The notes under the pieces: generated by a model | The model's input: only the letters and a program-made list of their open reading frames with translations | What the model was told of the DNA's origin: nothing | Database searches by the model: none | Assembly (NCBI RefSeq): GCF_006439055.1 | Contig: NZ_RCZC01000004.1 | Coordinates: 44,648 to 108,647, forward strand | Length of the DNA stretch: 64,000 bases | Direction: 5' to 3' | DNA from: Sphingomonas glacialis | Lineage (GTDB): Bacteria > Pseudomonadota > Alphaproteobacteria > Sphingomonadales > Sphingomonadaceae | Position numbers and translations under genes: made by a program | Shown: piece after piece, positions 56,432 through 64,000 of the stretch | How the letters are laid out: each line of letters opens with the position of its first letter | How positions within the stretch are numbered: position 1 is the first letter of the stretch

Positions 56432-56713
56432 TCAGCGTGTGCTAGGCCGTCTGGCGCAGCAGCGCTGGCCGCACGATGATGCACGCGACGAGATAGGGAA
56501 AAAGCGAAAGCGCTGACCACCCATCCGTACGTCATCGGTTATGTTTTCGTTCTGGTGCCTGGAAACTCTCGCTTGTGGTTGCGCGCGGCGATGCCTGGAG
56601 ATGCGGGTGGGACGCGCGCGCCGGCGACGGGACCTGAGACCCAGCAATAGGCTTGCAATGCAGGCCAATAGCCAAAACAGCAAGATCGCGGCGACAGGCA
56701 CGATGCTGATCAT
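56432..56713 (-). CDS. Small membrane protein, third of coupled set
   Basis: Frame of 93 residues with one N-terminal helix (MISIVPVAAILLFWLLACIA, then SLLLGLRSRRRRARP) and an Arg-rich tail. Its ATG overlaps the stop of the preceding ORF (ATGA). No family is recognised. The tail may run past the functional part. Confidence 0.45.
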   Translation of the reverse strand: MISIVPVAAILLFWLLACIASLLLGLRSRRRRARPTRISRHRRAQPQARVSRHQNENITDDVRMGGQRFRFFPISSRASSCGQRCCARRPSTR

Positions 56714-56898
56714 ACCCGACCTTGGTCTGGCCGCAATGTTGGCACCCGGTACAGAACGGTCCGATAGGCCATCACGGTTGCAATGCCGATGCGGGACATG
56801 CCCATTTCCGACGCTCCGGCAAGTAAAGGGTCTATTGCTTCAGACGCGCTAAGTTCTGAAGTCGATCCCGTAACCGGGCTGTTTTGATGCGCGTTCAT
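56710..56898 (-). CDS. Small hypothetical, second of coupled set
   Basis: Frame of 62 residues: NAHQNSPVTGSTSELSASEA, then IDPLLAGASEMGMSRIGIAT and a basic end with YRVPTLRPDQGRV. The ATG overlaps the upstream ORF stop (ATGA) and its own stop overlaps the next ATG. The alpha-helical GMSRIGIATVMAYRTVL part looks like a structured element. No family is recognised. Confidence 0.45.
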   Translation of the reverse strand: MNAHQNSPVTGSTSELSASEAIDPLLAGASEMGMSRIGIATVMAYRTVLYRVPTLRPDQGRV

Positions 56899-57173
56899 CG
56901 ATTTTCGCGTGTTTCGTCGCCATGCACGTTGCGCCGGGTGCAGGGATCTGAAACCGGCTCGAACAACCTGCGGCCTTCAAGGACCAAGGCTGCACCGCCA
57001 CAGCCGGAACAGACTGCGACTAGCGCCATGCATAACTCGAAAGCACTAGGCTGGGCGTCTGGATTGCCGCGGTTTGCAGGCAGGAAGAAAAGGCACAACG
57101 TCGCCAGCAGAAGCAAACCTGCTCCACCCATCCGAACCTTAAAGTCAAAATCTCGCAACGAACGCTGTTTCAT
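56895..57173 (-). CDS. Small membrane protein, first of coupled set
   Basis: Frame of 92 residues with two membrane helices (RMGGAGLLLLATLCLFFLPA and SAFELCMALVAVCSGCGGAA). It begins MKQRSLRDFDFKV and ends with a charged tail. The ATG has GGGGACAGA upstream. Its stop overlaps the next ATG. No family is recognised. Confidence 0.55.
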   Translation of the reverse strand: MKQRSLRDFDFKVRMGGAGLLLLATLCLFFLPANRGNPDAQPSAFELCMALVAVCSGCGGAALVLEGRRLFEPVSDPCTRRNVHGDETRENR

Positions 57174-57808
57174 TCTGTCCCCTGTCGAGGAACGACACTG
57201 ACCGAAATCGACGTAAAAAATCCCGGCGGATTGAGTGCCGTTTTCGTAGGAAACTCGTAAATTCTGGCGCGGTCGCAGTGTTCGGCAGCGGCCATCGCTT
57301 TATGTCAGGATCGGGGCGGACCCGGCAGTATGACACGAGCCCCCCGGCCAGAGGTCTGCGGCCAGCACATCAGAGCGATCTAGACGAACGCTTTCTATCG
57401 ACCGCAAGCTGCACAGCGCGACGGTCACGGATGGCCCACATGCCGGATAGGCGCGGTCGGCCAGCCCGACATCGATGAGCGCGAGCAGTAGACAAGGCTG
57501 ACGAGCGAACCGCAGCCCGGCGCTGGGCACAAAGCCAGCAAATTGCGCAAGGGCAGCAACGATATAAAGACTGGTCGCCCAGCCATTCGTTTCCTGCATT
57601 CAATGTGGGGCCCTCGCGCGCTGGTCAGGGCGCCGTGCATCCCATACAACCGCATCTGCCGCTTATTGCCTGCGCGGAAGCCGTTGGTCAGCAGACGGGC
57701 AATTTAAGCCAATCGGATTGTGAATGAACGGAGGATTTCGGCGAATCGGAAAGGCGGCAAGAATGGCCGGGATTGGGTCGTATATGCTGTAACGGCGGCG
57801 CCTCCCGC
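57174..57808. other. Gene-poor region before MmyB regulator
   Basis: No well-supported gene. A minus-strand frame at 57300-57599 (MQETNGWATSLYIVAALAQF) has one hydrophobic stretch but overlaps two other frames of equal quality, so I do not call it. Confidence 0.35.
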
Positions 57809-58657
57809 TCAGCTTTCGTGAGCGCCCAGCAGAATGCGCAATCGCTCTGCGTCTGCGGCCGAGGCGGGATTATAGATAATCATTCCGAGTTCCGGCCTCC
57901 CTTCAACCGCGAACGACGAGAATTCCATGGCGAGCAGTCCTGCCTCAGGGTGATGGATGCGCTTTATCCCCTCACCGTGAGCGACCACGTCGTTGTCTTG
58001 CCACAGCGCCTCGAACTCGGGGCTGATGCGGGACAATTCCGTGACAAGTTCGGTGGCCGCCGCGCTGTTGTTGGCGCCCGCCCGCGCTACGTCTGCACGA
58101 AAGGCGCCGACGACGAAGCGCGCAACACCTTCCCAGTCTGCGTTTCGAGCGCGGACATGGTCGCTGCCGAACATCATGCGAAGGATGTTGCGCCCTTCAC
58201 GCGGCAGCTTGGCATAGTCGGTCAGCAGCACCGCCGCCGCCCTGTTCCAGCCGACGACATCCCACATCGCGGTCTTGATGATCGCCGGGCTCAGCACCAT
58301 TCCGTCAAGCACCCGCTGCAGCCGTGGGGAGATGCCGTCGACCGGCTGATAGCGCGCCTCTGGCGGACGGCCGAGGCCCAGCATGTAGATGTGCTCGCGC
58401 TCCGGATCGGTCGGCATCAGGCCCTTGGCGATACGGTCGAGCACGTCGGCTGACGGCGCGCCGCCGCGACCCTGTTCGAGCCAGGTGTACCAGGTCGGGC
58501 TGATGTTCGCCCGGGCAGCCACTTCCTCGCGGCGAAGCCCAGGGGTGCGCCGCCGACCGCCGCCAAACCCCAGGGCCAGCGGGTCGAGGCGCGTGCGGCG
58601 ATCGCGGAGATAGGCCCCGAGCGGGTTGGGGAGCGGGTTGGGCGCTTCGCTGGCCAT
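57809..58657 (-). CDS. XRE/MmyB-type transcriptional regulator
   Basis: Regulator of 282 residues. The helix-turn-helix is at residues 30-85 (TPGLRREEVAARANISPTWY, then WLEQGRGGAPSADVLDRIAK), with the typical RRxTPGLRREEVA motif. The MmyB-like ligand-binding domain follows (ILRMMFGSDHVRARNADWEG, HHPEAGLLAMEFSSFAVEGR). The start at 58657 (MASEAPNPL) gives the usual length. It is divergent from the SDR epimerase at 58753 across 95 bp, a common pairing, and probably represses it. The ligand is unknown. Confidence 0.92.
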   Translation of the reverse strand: MASEAPNPLPNPLGAYLRDRRTRLDPLALGFGGGRRRTPGLRREEVAARANISPTWYTWLEQGRGGAPSADVLDRIAKGLMPTDPEREHIYMLGLGRPPEARYQPVDGISPRLQRVLDGMVLSPAIIKTAMWDVVGWNRAAAVLLTDYAKLPREGRNILRMMFGSDHVRARNADWEGVARFVVGAFRADVARAGANNSAAATELVTELSRISPEFEALWQDNDVVAHGEGIKRIHHPEAGLLAMEFSSFAVEGRPELGMIIYNPASAADAERLRILLGAHES

Positions 58658-58752
58658 GATCGATCCTGTTAGGCGGTATACCATGATAACGTCACTACTT
58701 TAACACTCTTGAACCGGCTGCGATATGCCTTTCCGGCAAAGGAAGATTTCAA

Positions 58753-59655
58753 ATGCGCGTGTTCCTTACTGGTGCGACCGGCTTCATCGGCTCGCACGTC
58801 GTTCCCGAACTCATCGCGCGCGGCCATCAGGTGCTCGGGCTCGCCCGTTCCGATGCCGGTGCGCGACACCTCGAAGCGGCCGGTGCAGGCGTCCATCGTG
58901 GCGAGCTGGAGCCGCCCGAGACACTCGTCAGCGGCGCCGCGGCGGCGGACGCGGTGATCCACTGCGCGTTCGACCACAATTTCGCGACGTTCTTCGAGAA
59001 TGCCAAGAAGGACGAACGCGCCATCGCCGCGATGGGCGCGGCGCTGGAGAGGACCCAGAAACCGATCCTGATCACCTCTGGCGTCGGCATCGGCACGCCG
59101 CTGAACGGCGGCCCGGCGACCGAGGACGTGCTCAACCCGCGCCATGCCAACCCGCGCATCGCCACCGAACTCGCCGGCGCGGCGCTGATCGCGCGCAGGA
59201 TCGACGTGCGCACTATCCGGCTGCCGCAAGTCCATGACACCACCAAGGCCGGCCCGATCACGCCGTTGGTCGCCGAAGCGCGCCGATCCGGGGCGGTGGC
59301 CTATGTCGGCGAGGGGCAGACGCGCTGGTCGGCGGCACATGTCAGCGATGTGGCGAAGCTGTACGTCCTGGCGCTGGAGAAGGGCGAACCGGGTGCGCGC
59401 TACAATGCGTCGGTCGAGGAGGGCGTCACCGCCCGCGCCATCGCCGAGGCGCTTGGAAAGGGGACCGGGCTGCCAGTCCGCTCAGTCGAAGCCGACGAAG
59501 TCGGGCGGTATTTTGGCTGGATGGCACCCTTCGCAACGCTCGACATGAGTGCGTCGAATGCTTGGACGCGCGCGCGGCTTGGGTGGGATCCGACGGCCCC
59601 CGATCTGCTCACTGACCTGGCCGCGATGGACTTTTCGCTGCCCGCCGAGGCCTGA
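58753..59655 (+). CDS. NAD-dependent epimerase/SDR protein
   Basis: Extended SDR of 300 residues. The nucleotide motif is MRVFLTGATGFIGSHVVPEL. The sequence AADAVIHCAFDHNFATFFEN covers the second nucleotide-contact strand. The Ser-containing catalytic strand is KPILITSGVGIGTPLNGGP; the usual Tyr-x-x-x-Lys is not obvious, so it is probably a reductase variant. ARYNASVEEGVTARAIAEAL is typical of this group near MmyB-type regulators. An AAGGAAGATTTCAA stretch precedes the ATG. Confidence 0.88.
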   Translation: MRVFLTGATGFIGSHVVPELIARGHQVLGLARSDAGARHLEAAGAGVHRGELEPPETLVSGAAAADAVIHCAFDHNFATFFENAKKDERAIAAMGAALERTQKPILITSGVGIGTPLNGGPATEDVLNPRHANPRIATELAGAALIARRIDVRTIRLPQVHDTTKAGPITPLVAEARRSGAVAYVGEGQTRWSAAHVSDVAKLYVLALEKGEPGARYNASVEEGVTARAIAEALGKGTGLPVRSVEADEVGRYFGWMAPFATLDMSASNAWTRARLGWDPTAPDLLTDLAAMDFSLPAEA

Positions 59656-60187
59656 TCCTGCAATGATCGCTGGCAAGCGGAGTCATCGAGCAAGCGAGCA
59701 ACGCATCACACGCGTGATGAAGGAGGAGGCGATGCCTTCTGGCGCAGGATCGAACAACCGGCGTTGCGAAACCGCTCGGATGCTCGGAATGTCGGCAAGT
59801 GAGCTTTTTCGTAGAGTCTGACACCGCTTGTATCTTTCCAAGCGGCAAGGTGATGCTGTCACTTGTTCGCGTCACGAAATCGCTTTCGCCGGCTCACGGT
59901 CAAGAGCCGACTCCATACCGATCAAGCCGGCCTGAAAAGGGTGACGCGGTCGACTTTTATGCCCTCTCTCGTCCAAGCCGCTCGCCACCCTGAGGCCATC
60001 CGCGCGCGCTTGCGACACAGCAGCCTCGTGGCGACGTGTTCCAGGCCATAGCCGAAGCGGGAAGCGCATCGTCGAGCCTGTAATCGCTCGGGGCGGAGGA
60101 GGTGGTGCTATTGCTGGGCAGTTTGGTGGCCCGCAACGGATTTTCATGCGTTGAAAACTTTCGAAGCCAGTTGGGGAAGATTGATGA
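59656..60187. other. Intergenic, no gene seen
   Basis: No supported gene in about 530 nt on either strand. Confidence 0.4.
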
Positions 60188-60550
60188 ATGGATAGCGTGA
60201 CGATCGCCCGAGCGGTTTACGTCTTACAGCACGCGGGCGCCACAGTAGTGATCAGTCTGCCAGGGGCGTATGGTGATGGCTCTACGATCAGCTTGACGCC
60301 AAGTGCAGCAGCGGCATTTGTGGAAAATCCAAAGGATTTCGTTGCGGCACAGTTGGGCGTAACGCCAGACCAGCTTGAAGCTTGGCGCGAGTACCAGAGA
60401 TCGCCGCGCTGCGCAGGGCGAACAAAAGTCGGCAACCTCTGCGCGAATCAGGTTTCGCCACACAGCGTGACAGGGCCGTACGAGTTCGCTGCGCTACACC
60501 GCGTGCAATATTGCCATGTTCACAAACAGTCTCTCGCCCGAATGTCATAA
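60188..60550 (+). CDS. Putative zinc-binding small protein
   Basis: Protein of 120 residues. The N-terminal 70 form an alpha-beta unit (DSVTIARAVYVLQHAGATVV, AAQLGVTPDQLEAWREYQRS). The C-terminal part RCAGRTKVGNLCANQV ... YCHVHKQ matches the Cys-x10-Cys ... Cys-x2-His pattern of small treble-clef-like zinc motifs (RCxAxTKxGxxCxN...YCxxH), as in DUF5763-type domains. The function is unknown. Confidence 0.55.
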   Translation: MDSVTIARAVYVLQHAGATVVISLPGAYGDGSTISLTPSAAAAFVENPKDFVAAQLGVTPDQLEAWREYQRSPRCAGRTKVGNLCANQVSPHSVTGPYEFAALHRVQYCHVHKQSLARMS

Positions 60551-60679
60551 TCTCTCCGCAGAAACCCATGTGTTGTGGCGTTTGGCGAGCTTTGCCGCAC
60601 GCTTCTTTTCATGGCTGCCACTTTGCAATCCTTTCGATCGAAGTCCTTGGCAATCTGAATCGCCGCGGTTCCGGCTAAT

Positions 60680-60963
60680 GCGCGTGCCTTCAGTTTCCGA
60701 TCGAAGAGATCGAACAGCTTCTTCCAATGACGCTCGCTTGCGCTCTGATCGAATGTCGAAAACGATTTGAGGGCGAACCCGTGGTCGACATTCGGATATA
60801 CCTCGATCCGGGCATCAACCTTGGCCTTGATCAAAGCCGCCGATAGAACAGGAACGTCTTGAATGGGCACGTAGCTGTCTCGCTCCGCCCACGCGAAATA
60901 CAATTCCGCCCGATGGCGTAAGTCGGACGGCGAAAAAGAGTCGGGAGAGGCGGTTTCTGAATC
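60680..60963 (-). pseudogene. Dienelactone hydrolase C-terminal remnant
   Basis: A reading frame without an N-terminus: SPSDLRHRAELYFAWAERDS, then VPVLSAALIKAKVDARIEVY and the catalytic His in PNVDHGFALKSFSTFDQSAS. This is the last third of a dienelactone hydrolase-family protein. The missing part includes the nucleophile Cys or Ser. The frame begins exactly at the TAA of the upstream cytochrome gene (60964-60966), so the gene was truncated at that point. A TTG at 60903 could start a short useless peptide. Confidence 0.75.
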
Positions 60964-62229
60964 TTACTGTTCCTTGGTAATCGGGCTGGGGGCTCCGGGC
61001 AAACGGGCTGCATAATAAGCTGCTACCGCGTCGATTTCCCCGTCTCCCAACCGATGGGTGATCGCAATCATAGGATTGCCGCCCACCTTCTTAGGTCGCG
61101 TGCGAAACTGGCGAAGCCGGTCGGCAAGATACAGTCTGTGCTGGCCGTCTATCATAGGAAATGCTTTCGCCGATGCTTTGGTGATGTCGTGACAGCCGGC
61201 GCATCCGCCCAGCCCGCGCGCCGGGATGCCCACCGTTGCGATCTGGCGCCCCCGCGTCAGTATGTCGGTGCCGGCCGTCGCGCTATCGGAGCGGTGATGC
61301 GGCTGCGCGTTGTAGTAGCTTGCGAGCTGACCGATCTGGCGAGCGTCGAGCTGTGTCGCTACCGGCTGCATGAAGCCGCTGTGCCGCTTTCCGCTAGCAT
61401 AATCGGTGAGCGCCTTGCCGATATACTCGGGCCTCAGAATCGCGATATTGGGGATCGCGCCGCCGTCGCGTCCGGTACCGCCATCGGTGTGACAGCGCGA
61501 GCAGGTCTTTATCACATCACCGTCGATCGAGAACGTGTCAAAACCGATCGCGGGATGCGTGTAGCTGCTTTCCAGCGGCCATTCATCCGAATGCGCGAAG
61601 CTATAGGAACGTTTGAGGAAGGTGTCGCCAAGCGGGCCCACGCCGACCGAGTCCGACGTTTTCAAAGCGTCGCCGTAGGCAAGCGCGCGATATTGCGCGG
61701 TAGTCATCTTGGGCAGCGCACGCAGGAACGACACGATCGACCAAATCTCGTCGTCGCGGTCTTGCGCCGGATAGGCTGGCATGCCGCTATATTTGACACC
61801 ATGCTTGACGATCCAGAACAGTTCGGGCGCGCTGAATGTCCCGACCTCGCGAACCAGATACTGCGGGCGCGGGCGCATCGACAACACGATCGGATTCTGG
61901 CCGAGCCCTGGCCCGCCATGACAATGGGCACAGGCGGTCCCGTAATATCCGGCGCCCTTGGCGATAAGTGCGGTACTCGCGAGGTCGGCCGGGGCCGCGA
62001 TGCCAGCGGCGTGGTGCGCGGTTGAGCGCTGGAAGGCGTAATGCAACAGGCGTGCCCAGCCTTCTGGGTGCGGGGTTGAGGCGGCCAGGTTCGCAACGCC
62101 GGTCACCAAGACTAAGGATGCGAGCAGACCACTTATGGCACCGACGAGGAGAAAAGGTCCTATCCATTGCGTCAAGCGCAACGGGAAGAGCGTTGCTATC
62201 CAACGCGTTGAGATAACCGGCTTCGCCAT
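60964..62229 (-). CDS. Membrane-anchored triheme cytochrome c
   Basis: Protein of 421 residues with an N-terminal membrane helix (WIGPFLLVGAISGLLASLVL) and three c-type heme motifs: YGTACAHCHGGPGLGQ (residue about 100), IKTCSRCHTDGGTGRD (about 245) and LGGCAGCHDITKASAKAF (about 345). Candidate Met ligands include KYSGMPAYP and GNPMIAI. It is probably anchored in the inner membrane and carries electrons in the periplasm. It resembles cytochromes of alcohol or aldehyde oxidation chains. No ccm or oxidase genes are adjacent. Confidence 0.9.
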   Translation of the reverse strand: MAKPVISTRWIATLFPLRLTQWIGPFLLVGAISGLLASLVLVTGVANLAASTPHPEGWARLLHYAFQRSTAHHAAGIAAPADLASTALIAKGAGYYGTACAHCHGGPGLGQNPIVLSMRPRPQYLVREVGTFSAPELFWIVKHGVKYSGMPAYPAQDRDDEIWSIVSFLRALPKMTTAQYRALAYGDALKTSDSVGVGPLGDTFLKRSYSFAHSDEWPLESSYTHPAIGFDTFSIDGDVIKTCSRCHTDGGTGRDGGAIPNIAILRPEYIGKALTDYASGKRHSGFMQPVATQLDARQIGQLASYYNAQPHHRSDSATAGTDILTRGRQIATVGIPARGLGGCAGCHDITKASAKAFPMIDGQHRLYLADRLRQFRTRPKKVGGNPMIAITHRLGDGEIDAVAAYYAARLPGAPSPITKEQ

Positions 62230-62590
62230 CCTCGGCTCCGACTGTCGCTGCAGGAGTTATGACTCGTTGTGCGCGTAATGGTTCCTGCAACTTCCTGTTA
62301 ATAAAACGCCTGGACCATTGACCCTGTATAAGGACACGCGAAGGCAGCCGTAGGGAACCGACATCCCGAATGGCGTATCTCTTAGCTGCCGAATGCCTCC
62401 ACAGATATCGTGGCCCCGAGATTGACGATTGGCAAAATCTAGCAAGCGCAACGGAAGCTTGGAAAGGCCGCGTCTGGAAGCACCCCGTCCAGCTCAAACA
62501 CCTTGGCGGCAATCGCGAAGGAGGGGCTGCTCGAGGCGTTCGTCAGCTTCGCCTGCAGATCTCCAATCTAGTGGAGCAAGTGTCAAAGCA
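62230..62590. other. Gap holding lost 5' part of exonuclease gene
   Basis: No intact gene. The N-terminal part of the downstream exonuclease (with the DTETTG motif) would lie here but is not recognisable. Confidence 0.4.
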
Positions 62591-63300
62591 GCAGGCCTCG
62601 CCTCCGCCGCTTCCGCTACGATCGCGCCGGCTTGATCACCGACATCGACGAGGCGTACGAATGACGCGAGAACCCGGGCGAGCCGCTCACTCCGCAGATC
62701 CAGGCGCTGACCGGCCTCACCGACGCCGATCTCGCCGGTCGGGGGATCGACGCCGAGGCCGCGAGCCGACTGCTGCGGTCGTCGAGCTTCGTGATGGCGC
62801 ACGACAGCCGCTTCGACCGCGCCTGGGTCGAGGATCGGCTTGAAGACGCGCGCCAACTCGCCTGGACCTGTTCGATGGCGCAGGTCGACTGGAAGGCGCG
62901 CGGCTTCGACGGAAGGGTGCTTGGCTATCTCCTCGTCCAGGCGGGATTCTATCACTGCGGGCACCGGGCATCGGCTGATGTCGACACTCTGATCCAGCTG
63001 CTGCGCCACAGCGACGGGGCCGGTCGCACCGCCCTGGCCGAGATGATCGAGTGTTGATCGCGCGATAGCTGGATCGTGCGCGCCAGGGGCGCCGACTTCG
63101 GCGTCAAGGACCTGCTGCGCGAGCGTGGCTACCGCTGGGCTGACGGTGAGAAGAAGGTCTGGTGGTGGCGCGAGATCGAGGACGAACGTCTCGTCGAGGA
63201 GCAGTTCTGGCTCGACGGACACGTCTACGCGATGGACGCGAGGCCGAAGGCGATCGGCCCGGATCTCGAACGCGTCACACCGCGCACCCGCTTCCTATGA
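62591..63300 (+). pseudogene. 3'-5' exonuclease (DnaQ-like), degenerate
   Basis: One frame reads FRYDRAGLITDIDEAYE, then TGA at 62662-62664, then ENPGEPLTPQIQALTGLTDA and FVMAHDSRFDRAWVEDRL. It continues to GYLLVQAGFYHCGHRASADV, TGA at 63055-63057, then DFGVKDLLRERGYRWADGE and the end at 63300. The AHDSRFDR block carries an exonuclease Asp and the H-A-D block is typical of exonuclease-domain proteins, but the N-terminal DTETTG motif is absent. Two in-frame TGA codons and loss of the N-terminus make it a pseudogene. In the family, Trp (62662) and a sense codon such as Arg (63055) would be expected. Confidence 0.8.
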
Positions 63301-63530
63301 AGCGGCTACCGGCATTCACCGACGACGACCTACGAAGGGAGGGACGATGGACAAAGAAGCAGGGGCATGTGCGAACGGTTCTCCCGTCGCGCCCGTTGTG
63401 GCGGAATCGCGGCTTCTAGAGCCGCGGGACACGACGGCCGCGGCTATACAGGCGTATAATTGCCGCCTTCGTCCGCCCCTCTAGCGGCTTTCGATGGCTG
63501 GTACGCAGCCTTCGACATGTGAGGTTTGGA
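63301..63530. other. Intergenic, no gene seen
   Basis: No supported gene. It probably includes the promoter of the exported protein that follows. Confidence 0.4.
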
Positions 63531-63812
63531 ATGATCAAGACGTGCATTGGTGTGGCGATTGTCGCGGGTTTGTTTGCTACGGGCGCCGTTGCCGCTCAGA
63601 CCGAAGGGACGGCTGCCCCAACGTCGACGGCGAAGCCGAAGAAGGAGAAGAAGGTCTGCCGGTCCGTGGAGGTGACGGGTTCGATCCTCGGACAGTCCGT
63701 CTGCCATACGGCGGCGGAATGGGCCGCCATGTCGGGTCGCGGTCAGCGCAACCAGGTTCCAGCGGACCTCGGATCCGGGGCTTCGGATGTCGGTGATGTA
63801 GGCAAACGCTGA
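63531..63812 (+). CDS. Small exported protein
   Basis: Protein of 93 residues with a signal peptide (KTCIGVAIVAGLFATGAVAA) and a mature part with Lys-rich (TAKPKKEKKVCRSVEVTG) and Cys-containing (ILGQSVCHTAAEWAAMSG) stretches. The two Cys may form a disulfide. The layout, with CRS...TG(S/T) and CHTAAEW, is common in sphingomonad exported small proteins of unknown role. The ATG at 63531 has GAGG upstream; GTG at 63519 is less likely. Confidence 0.7.
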   Translation: MIKTCIGVAIVAGLFATGAVAAQTEGTAAPTSTAKPKKEKKVCRSVEVTGSILGQSVCHTAAEWAAMSGRGQRNQVPADLGSGASDVGDVGKR

Positions 63813-63829
63813 GGCTCTCGTAGTTCGGG

Positions 63830-63865
63830 CGGGAGTTCGCCGCCATTCAGGATGGCGAATTCCCG
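63830..63865 (+). terminator. Imperfect hairpin after exported protein
   Basis: CGGGA-G-TTCGCC-G-CCAT / ATGG-CGAA-TTCCCG forms an imperfect stem with a short loop, 17 nt after the stop. There is no T-tract. Nothing else is seen to the end of the window. Confidence 0.4.
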
Positions 63866-64000
63866 ACCCATCCGCCATCCCGCGGTCATCATCATCCCCT
63901 GCGGTCCGGCTGGATGGGTCCCACGTGACGAAAGTCGGCCGGCTCCGATCCATGTGTATAATTTTCGCTCTCCGATCCGCAGGCTACCTCGGTCGCGACA

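Noticed and set aside
57300..57655. Three overlapping minus-strand frames
   Set aside because: All are of similar length and quality in different frames and none has a family, so none can be chosen.
62494..63222. Minus-strand frame of 242 codons
   Set aside because: It is antisense to the exonuclease remnant. The plus-strand conserved blocks explain the region better.

Overview
The window looks like chromosomal DNA from a high-GC alphaproteobacterium, most probably a Sphingomonas-type member of the Sphingomonadaceae. The reasons are the codon usage, the many small proteins of types usual in that group (DUF6894, DUF1622 and several short uncharacterised families), separate BLUF and B12-binding photosensory proteins, a PaoABC-type aldehyde oxidoreductase and a kdpFABCDE cluster beside a beta-barrel porin. 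This is judged by eye; no database search was made. I found no rRNA, tRNA, CRISPR array, or replication or partition genes.

Layout. 0.7-9.8 kb: small stress and redox genes (DUF6894, VOC protein, HxlR regulator divergent from azoreductase azoR), a decayed IS3-family element with intact ends and a TAT target duplication, a LysR regulator divergent from an aldo/keto reductase, a BLUF photoreceptor and a SOUL protein. 10.2-14.8 kb: a B12-binding/SCHIC-like regulator, a DUF1622 membrane protein, a single-domain response regulator and small hypotheticals. 14.9-18.7 kb: paoABC-like molybdenum aldehyde oxidoreductase operon with a frameshifted large subunit. 18.9-23.8 kb: LysR divergent from an NmrA-type oxidoreductase, then an FAD-NAD(P) protein with a DUF1543 partner. 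24.2-29.3 kb: probable carbohydrate island (GH130-like enzyme, SDR, exported double-VOC protein, exported hypothetical, Tat-exported Gfo/Idh/MocA enzyme).

29.9-36.3 kb: a cluster of amide and peptide chemistry (class I glutamine amidotransferase, N-formylglutamate amidohydrolase, three transglutaminase-like proteins, M3 metallopeptidase). 36.7-41.5 kb: IS110 stub, exported hypothetical, D-cysteine desulfhydrase/ACC-deaminase-family enzyme, and two broken genes (an SDR and a membrane protein). 42.2-51.7 kb: a porin, then the complete kdpFABCDE potassium uptake and sensing cluster on the minus strand, including the 29-residue KdpF and a candidate KdpE operator. 52.6-56.2 kb: small protein, SAM-binding-fold protein, small membrane protein, lysA and a CorA-type transporter. 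56.4-57.2 kb: three tiny ORFs coupled by ATGA overlaps. 57.8-63.8 kb: MmyB-type regulator divergent from an SDR epimerase, a putative zinc-binding small protein, a dienelactone hydrolase remnant beside a triheme cytochrome c, a dead 3'-5' exonuclease and a small exported protein.

At least eight genes are broken by single or double base indels, in-frame stops, truncation or loss of the start codon, while kdp, lysA and other long genes are intact. Either this is a decaying accessory region, or some indels are assembly errors. The in-frame nonsense codons are harder to explain as indel errors.
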